Below are positions 57,301-64,000 of a stretch of DNA of 64,000 nucleotides, one piece after another. The stretch's first letter is position 1; every line of letters starts with the position of its first letter. The notes beneath the pieces were generated by a model that saw only the letters and a program-made list of their open reading frames with translations, ran no database searches and was not told the origin of the DNA. A program made the position numbers and the translations under genes. The DNA is taken from contig OY482859.1 of the NCBI GenBank assembly GCA_960531495.1, positions 9,696,161 through 9,760,160 of the forward strand. The letters are read 5' to 3'. Source of the DNA: Zeus faber. Lineage: Eukaryota > Chordata > Actinopteri > Zeiformes > Zeidae.

Positions 57301-60300
57301 AAAAATATATCTCTGCAGACCAGGCTGTAGTGTGTGCTCTGGTCTTGGGGCTGGAGGAGGAGGAAGAGGTGGAGGAGGTGGAGAGCCATGTCTTGTGATC
57401 TTCTTAACCTTGTACGGCCTGATCTGGATCATCAGCTGAGAAGCAGGTGCCGCCTAAATATTCCAAAGGATAAAGGCTCCACGCTGCGGCGGGCAACTCT
57501 GACCTTTCCCTCGTTCTTGGCATCATCCAAACATTTTACTGTATCTCCCATCACGACGATGAGCAATTTAGTTTATGTTTTTGTTAATTTTTATGCCGTC
57601 TTACTGATTTTCACATCGGGAAAAAAACAGGAGAAGAGAATGGGAATGTTGTGGAAAATTCCTGCCTCACCCTGAGGCAGCGAGGCGCTTTTGAGGGTTG
57701 ACTTGATTGCTAATCACTTGATTATGAAACATTAAAAAAAAAAAACAGTTAATGGGTTTAATTCTGTCCCGCAATGACAAGGCAGATCTTTAACAGATCC
57801 AGTATTTTACTCACTGATTAGTGGATTTTGGGTTAATTGAGGTCGTACCCGTCCGTTCGTTTCTGGCCGCTCAGTCTGCTCACACAGCCGAGCGTTTTAT
57901 CTTTTTCTTTAATAGGATCACAGTCTTTGTTGTGCTCACTGACATTCCGGACATATTGCGCCTTTAACCGAGCACAATGTGTTCCGCTTCGACATGTCCT
58001 TAGCACAGGCTTGTTTTCGGCATCGAAAAACAGGAGCGGGTTTCGCCTTGTTACGTTCCCCTCACAGACAATATCGCACGGGCCCTCGCCATTCTCCCGC
58101 GGCGTCATCTCTGACTGCATGCATTCATTTTGGGAAGAAACATCACAAATGAACACAAATAGAGAGCGTAACTGCCAGAGACAGGCACATACAAAATACC
58201 CTTTTGTTGAGTGCCTTCCCTGGCACTGTGTTTCTAAAAGATGTGCGGAAAGCTGTGAGGCGGCCTCATTTATGCTATATGCACGACGGTGCTGTGCGTG
58301 GGCGTGCGCCCAACAGATGGACAGCCCGATCTAAATTCTAATCTGGTTATCCAATGAGGAGAGTGACAGCTCATCACTGATGGCCATGTAATTTGCATGG
58401 AAGTACACAGCCTTGTGAGAATCCCATTGGCGGCGGCATATGCTTTCCTTTCACTTCCGCCGGCGAAGGACGCTGCCAGAGCCGGCCGTTTCGCTGGGAA
58501 ACTCACCGCCTGCCCTTTGTCTTATCATGAATATTGCAACTTTGAGTGTCGCTAATACCTCGGGTGTCAGATTGTAAACCGTCTGTCAAGCTCGCTCGGC
58601 GCTTTTGGGTTTCCCCACCCGCTTCCCGACACTACAGCTCAAGTGACAGGCGACCAAGGCTAGAGGACCTCAGCAACAGTCGGTGGTGCGATAATACGAG
58701 GTCTGTCGGTATCTTTTGGTCTTTTTGTCTTAAAGAGCTGCCAGTTTAGCCAGTTTGCCCTCTAATCACAGGAGTCCTATCACCGACAGAAAGGGTTGTT
58801 TCATCACCATAGGAATAGACTCGGCACTAGGAATCTTTGGTCGTGGAAATGACACCAACATTTGCAAACCTGATGCTTCAACGGGGCTTCTTAGCCAATG
58901 TAGTAGAGGGGTCTTGCAACACCGGTAGTTTGGGAGCTGCGTATTCGTCCATACTTGCAGCTCACTAAAATGAAACCAGTTTAGGGGGAGGGTGGTGTAG
59001 GTCATGGGATTGAGTGGTGATTGACAAGTCTCGGGGCGAGATTACGGACTGGACTGCCTGTTTGGAGAGCTTGACATCTCAGCGGCCACCGAGGTCACAC
59101 TGGAGCGGCTGGCATTCATCGACAACATCCGCAAACCCACGGCCAATTAGCGCAATGAGGGAATAAAATATTACTGATTGTGCCTTTAAATCAGCGGAGA
59201 AATGTGAAAGACCGTCGCTCATCCAACTCATCGGGTGAAAAAAAAATGCGTCGCCCGTTTGGGTTTCGGTGTCTCGTGAAAGTAGCAAAAAAATAAAAAA
59301 TAAATCTTCCAGCCTTGTTAATTTTGCAGATTTCATGTGTTTGCTCTTTTGTATCGTAATGGCAATATTTTTTCACAATGTGTCCCCACCATCTGTAGGA
59401 ATGCGATACCTTTCTATAGCTGGCTGAGTGAGGGGGGGTGGGGGGGGGTGGTGTTCTCTAATCCCAGAATCCCTCACATCGAATCATGCAAATTTGGTGT
59501 ACTTTGAAGCGAATCCAGCTCCTACCATATGCAGAGTGAAAACAACAATCTATTATGCATGCATTGCACCAAGCTTATGGTAATGTTATTTCACTGCTAT
59601 TCCTATTAAGCCAAATTTCAGGATCCACGACGTACCTAAAGTTATATTTAAAATGATATTTGTCCTATTGTGCTGTGCATTCGTGAATAACAAGTGAAGC
59701 ATGTTGTGGTAACTGTTGTATGAGCTCTAGGAGTTTTCGGAGAGACTTCCATAAAGTGGAGCGGGTCATACCGCCGTCGTTGCTTTTGTTTCCCCAGCGG
59801 CTGCTTTAAAAGTGGTATTTTTTCCCCTGCGTTAAAGTTCTGCTCTGCTCTTTAAAGAAGGCGACACAATTGCTGGCTTCCTGCATGACAAAGCTGTTTG
59901 TTTTGCCCGGACCCCAGGGGCCGGATAGCGATCGTGATGTAATTATTATGTCTTGCATGAGTGGAAACGGCACGTTGCTGAGCCGTCTGAAGAATCTGCC
60001 ACTCTCAAAGCTCCGTATCATCCACCGCTACACTTCAATAAATGAGTTTGTCTGCAGTATTTGTGTGCAAAGCTCCCAAACGGTTCATGAACACGAACCG
60101 TTAGGCATGCGTATTTAGCCTCCATTTCATGCGATATTTCCCTTTGATCGGCTGAAGCAAAAACAGACTCGCAAGCCAAATAGCTGTCAGTGCACTTTGT
60201 TTTCTGCCTGTATAGTAGTGGATTAAGAACACAGCATTAATGATATTTCCGTTTATTGGATGGATAATTAGGGCCCGTGTCATGCCAAGAATCATTTTCT

Positions 60301-60890
60301 ACCCCGGTTCATCCTAATTTGGGGGAAGAATCAGGCAAGTGTAATTGGCAAGACGCTCCGTGACTGTGTCTCCCCAGCGGATCAGCGCTTTCTTATTACA
60401 ATGCGCTTTTTTTTTTCATGAAGAGACTGGCGGCACACTTGATTATGTTGTGTTGTACGCACTGCACGCCTGAGCCCACGGCACGGGGAAAATAATGTAA
60501 ATTAAAAGTTAACCCAACTCCGATTGTCAGCGTCGGATTCTGTGGAAATGTCCCCGTCGAACATGGAACGTCAACCAAAACAAAAGCAACGAAAGAAAGG
60601 AAGAGTGTTTGCAAACAGTTTACAGACCTCCGCCTGTCTGCAACCCGTCCAGATATCACAGAGCTGTCTTTTGCTTGTTGCAGAGTTCAACTTAGTTGTC
60701 TGTTTAATGCCCTTGATGCTTTTGGATTTAGTTTGCATGGTATTGGGGAATGCTGGTAGTTTGGCGAGTACTACCAGTTGAAATAAATCCAAATGGTCCC
60801 ATGTGAACTTTGCTCCAGATTTTCTCAGGTTTTTTTTCACAGGTTTTTATGTTGTTATTTTTAGTTGTCATAAAGAAGTAAGATGATCAG
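57300..60890. other. Non-coding stretch, possible conserved non-coding elements
   Basis: No exon could be supported. 57740-58740 and 59700-60480 are unique-looking, repeat-poor and include homeodomain/POU-type motifs. 59430-59450 is a G-rich run. Confidence 0.4.
58391..58398. promoter_or_regulatory. Octamer (POU-type) motif
   Basis: A perfect ATTTGCAT, with CCAAT-type motifs nearby (ATCCAATGAG at about 58350 and CCATTGGCGG at about 58424). A single octamer has little weight alone; the cluster in repeat-poor DNA suggests an enhancer candidate. Confidence 0.25.
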
Positions 60891-60901
60891 CATCTCTTAA
60901 A

Positions 60902-61175
60902 CAATGATTCTTAACCATTTTCACGTCAAGGGCCCTCAGTTTGATACGCAATAGGCAATGAATCCCATTTTACAAAATGTAGTCTCTACTGTTGTGAGGG
61001 AGACTAGGATCAAAACAGTCATTATTCTACATTCTCTAATGGTGCTCCATTACATTACATTACATCTTTTAAATAAAAGCATGTTAAAATTGTACTATTA
61101 ATCATTTTGCGGGGGACCCCTTGAATCTCTTGAAGGACCCCAGGGGGTCCCCGAACCCCCTGTTGAGAGCCGCTG
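60902..61175. mobile_element. hAT-type MITE-like element
   Basis: The left end CAATGATTCTTAACC and the reverse complement of the right end, CAGCGGCTCTCAACA, both fit the CAGNGGTTCTCAACC end consensus of hAT (Charlie-like) elements. The element is about 274 bases long with no coding capacity. No 8-bp target duplication could be recognised, so it is old. Confidence 0.5.
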
Positions 61176-61464
61176 CCATAATCGCAGCCCCTCACTACAG
61201 TATCTCTGCACTGGACATACAGGGATGAAATTGGTATTGACATTCTCTTCTGAAAGAGGTAAAAAGCAAATTTTCCCCCAAAAAGAGTATCTAATAATGT
61301 TCTGTTCCATTGTGTCGGTGTGGTGCTAAGATGGAGGCAGCCAGGGAAGCTCCTCCCAGCATGTGCTTATGTACACCCAGTATACCTGCAAACACATAAA
61401 AACATACATAAATGCATACATACGGTACACACATATATGAAATAGAGACACATGCACATGTGCG

Positions 61465-61473
<9 letters not shown>

Positions 61474-61496
<23 letters not shown>
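61474..61496. repeat. (CA)n microsatellite
   Basis: Short CA run preceded by CGCGCGCG. Confidence 0.9.
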
Positions 61497-61499
61497 ATC

Positions 61500-64000
61500 A
61501 CTCAGCCACTCACAACAGACATGCACTCTGAGTGCCTTATGCATCACAAAATTACATCCAGCATGCACCTCATAAATCCACAGGACTGGACAAATAAAAC
61601 GATGTTAACCCACTGCTGGGAGGGAGAGTCCTGGAGGGGCTGGTTTGGGGTGGGTGTTTGGGGTGGGGGAGGCGGGGGTGGTGGTGGTGCTTTATCACCC
61701 AAACCTGCCTCGTGGAGCCTGTTCTTGGTACTCTCTGCCAGCCAGACTCTAAGTTATTCTATGCCAGTGGAGCATTGATTTTCCACACTGTTAGCTCACA
61801 TTATCCACCCCACCCCCTTTCCCTTCCTCAGAGGAAAATTGCCGGGATGAAGAGAAGGGAGGGGGAAAAAAAAAAAAAGAAAGAAAGAAGGAGAACTCCT
61901 CATGATCGATTGGTCCGCCGCACTACTGAATTCAGGTTACAAGCTGAGAGGGGAGGGCGGGGCGCGGCGCAGCACAGTGGGTGGGAAGCGGGTCCTATTG
62001 AGGTAAATGTGGATTTGTAGAACCAGCACTGGGGAGTCAGAGGGCGTGGCTGCCTGGTCACATGCGTCGCAGACACAGGCCGTCTTCCTTTTTGGGTTTT
62101 GTTTTTCTTTCGGACATTTTCGTAAATAATTGTTTTCATTTGTTTACCGTGGTTCCCAACTATTGCGTGTTGGGGTCTCACTGGCTCACTAACGTCTCTT
62201 TCAGGTCTCCTCATCGGTGGACAAAAAATCTGCAAGTGAGTCGCTGCGATCGCTAGAATCCGCTGACCAAAGGATCATGGGAGATTGTTTTACGCTCGGT
62301 ATTTGTTAGAAGGTAGGACAGGCCAGTGCATTGGGGAAACAAACAAAGCAACATGAAATTAAGCAACAAGGCGAAACTATATGACCTCGAGATGATTAAA
62401 TGCGATCCCAACAGCTCTAATGGTCACTTCACAACACATCTAACACAGCACCACATCGTGCTATTCCTTTGTTTTGGCTGGGCGGCCAAAGCACACCGAG
62501 CCTGTGGAATTAGTACGGAAATAAGCCTGGACGCCATCAACAGTCACTTAGCTGTTTCCTTTCAATAAATAATGCCCTTCTTGCACACACCCTTTGTTCC
62601 TGCGCGTTAAATGGCATAGATTTTCATTAGTGTCGGCGGCCCTGGCTTTGATGCGGCCGCTCTCAGAACCATTACGCCGCACTGATGCATATGAACTTAT
62701 TTTCCCCGGTGATGGATGCAGAGTTTGGGGACATTCCACTCCAGGGACAATGGTCCCTCGCTAACCTGGCGATCCCCCATGCGTCGGAGCACCAGGTGCG
62801 GTCGCGGGACGCCGAGGCGCTCTTTGTGCTGATACTTGTCGGATGTGATAGAATGATGGCAGGTTTTGAGTAAATGAAGGTGAAAGACAAAAGAAAGCGG
62901 GAACGCAGAGAAATGGCACCAAGACGGAAGTGCAAAGCAACCATTTCATCAGTCCTTTTTTATTTGTTGAATTTGGTGAATTGCTTCAATTGCCTGCATG
63001 CACATTTCTGCTGAGAAGGAAATCAGTACAGACGTCATGCGGACTCTTTCTACAATATTAGAGATGTGAAGTTTAGTTTTGGAAGTGGCAGCTGTGGGAA
63101 TACTCGTATCGGTGGTGACATAGAATGTACTTAAGTACGCACTGATACATAAAAAAAATGCACGTACAGTAACAAAGTACTTGTACAAAGTTACTTTCCA
63201 CTTCATCAGAGATGTGTTTTGATCAGTCACGCTGAAGGAAACGAGCAGAGTTTTTCCAAAGACAGCTTCCTTGTTGTGTACTTTCTGTCACATGTTTTAT
63301 GACTTCCTGCTCCAACAGGAAGTGGAAAGCACTTCAACTGTTTACAGCTGTGACCTCTGAGTTGGTGTCGTTTGTATTTGGTGTGTTAAGCAGACAAACT
63401 TGTTGTGGTTTTACTCCCCCAGCTGGCGCCTTGACCTGAAAAGTGCGGATGGGATTATAATTCGATGCAAACCTCACGCCTCCATGTCGCCTTTGCTTCC
63501 CTGCGAGACGCTCTTATTTTGAAAGTATCTTCCCGTTCGCACCAGCATTCTCCCAATTATCCCTACGACACTACAACAGATGAAATTATTTGTCGGCCCT
63601 TATGTAAACAAGGCTCATAATCCGTTTTGGGTGATGTTTATCTAAAGAGGACAATTTCATTTCATTGAATTTATTTCTTTCCTTTTCTTTTGGGGGCGGA
63701 GGTAAACGGGTGATAAACATTGTCACTTTAATTACATCAGCGTGAATATTTCATATATATTTCAATCAGATCCTGTGGCCACAACAGTCTTGTAAATAGA
63801 ATTTTATCTGTAGCTGGAGACCATTAGTGGCACTGAGTTCTGAGGAAGCCTGGAGGATGGTAATTAAGTCCGCTCGGCCGTGACTAAACATTTTTGACGT
63901 TTTTCCGAGTCCGGAATGAACTGTCAGCGCGCAGGGAGAGTAACCATCTTGTCACATTGTGTTTGTAGAAGAATAGCAGGAATGCACAGATTCTGTGTTG
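61500..64000. other. Non-coding stretch, no gene seen
   Basis: No supported exon. 62330-62880 and 63420-63960 are unique-looking and repeat-poor. 63118-63215 (AAGTACTTGTACAAAGTTAC) recalls a common fish dispersed repeat. A purine-rich run lies at 61840-61895. Confidence 0.4.

Noticed and set aside
57833-58156. 107-codon Cys-containing open frame on the minus strand
   Set aside because: No recognisable family, no signal peptide, no convincing splice sites; the opposite strand is also open, as expected by chance in GC-balanced DNA.

Overview
The window looks like nuclear DNA from a ray-finned (teleost) fish. The evidence is the very high density of long (CA/GT)n, (GATA)n, (GAAT)n and (ATT)n microsatellites, short GT-AG introns, and many dispersed retroelement and MITE-like fragments of kinds common in fish. 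Species cannot be told from the sequence. No bacterial or organellar features were seen.

Only three protein-coding loci can be supported, all between about 20 and 34 kb. (1) 20173-20278 on the minus strand is the first coding exon of a phosphatase-and-actin-regulator gene, best matched to PHACTR3; no later exon was found, so 1-20172 is probably mostly its first coding intron. (2) 21449-28630 on the plus strand is a complete 11-exon pigt gene, 635 codons, encoding the PIG-T subunit of the ER GPI-transamidase. The start codons of (1) and (2) lie about 1.2 kb apart, head to head. (3) 30996-33850 on the minus strand is a complete four-exon gene for a small secreted protein with a signal peptide and three WAP (four-disulfide core) domains, WFDC2-like. 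It converges on pigt. PIGT and WFDC2 are also neighbours in human.

The most notable structure links (2) and (3). A ~0.7 kb piece of pigt (end of intron 7, all of exon 8, start of intron 8) is copied into intron 2 of the WAP gene, antisense to it. It is flanked by the real WAP exon 3 and by a 54-bp copy of that exon's 5' end with its splice acceptor, with GT repeats at the junctions. A 335-bp block spanning exon 8 is identical in the two copies, while the flanking parts differ by roughly 5-8 percent. This suggests template switching followed by gene conversion, or a recent or assembly-related event.

1-20 kb is non-coding and repeat-rich: opposed LINE-tail-like sequences framed by a direct repeat, a long purine tract beside a GC-rich block with an RFX-like X-box, a 25-bp minisatellite and a four-motif compound microsatellite. 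34-64 kb contains no gene I can support: MITE and hAT-like relics, one env-like endogenous retrovirus fossil near 36 kb, a possible LTR relic near 49 kb, an unclassified dispersed repeat family, microsatellites, and long unique-looking stretches that could hold conserved non-coding elements.
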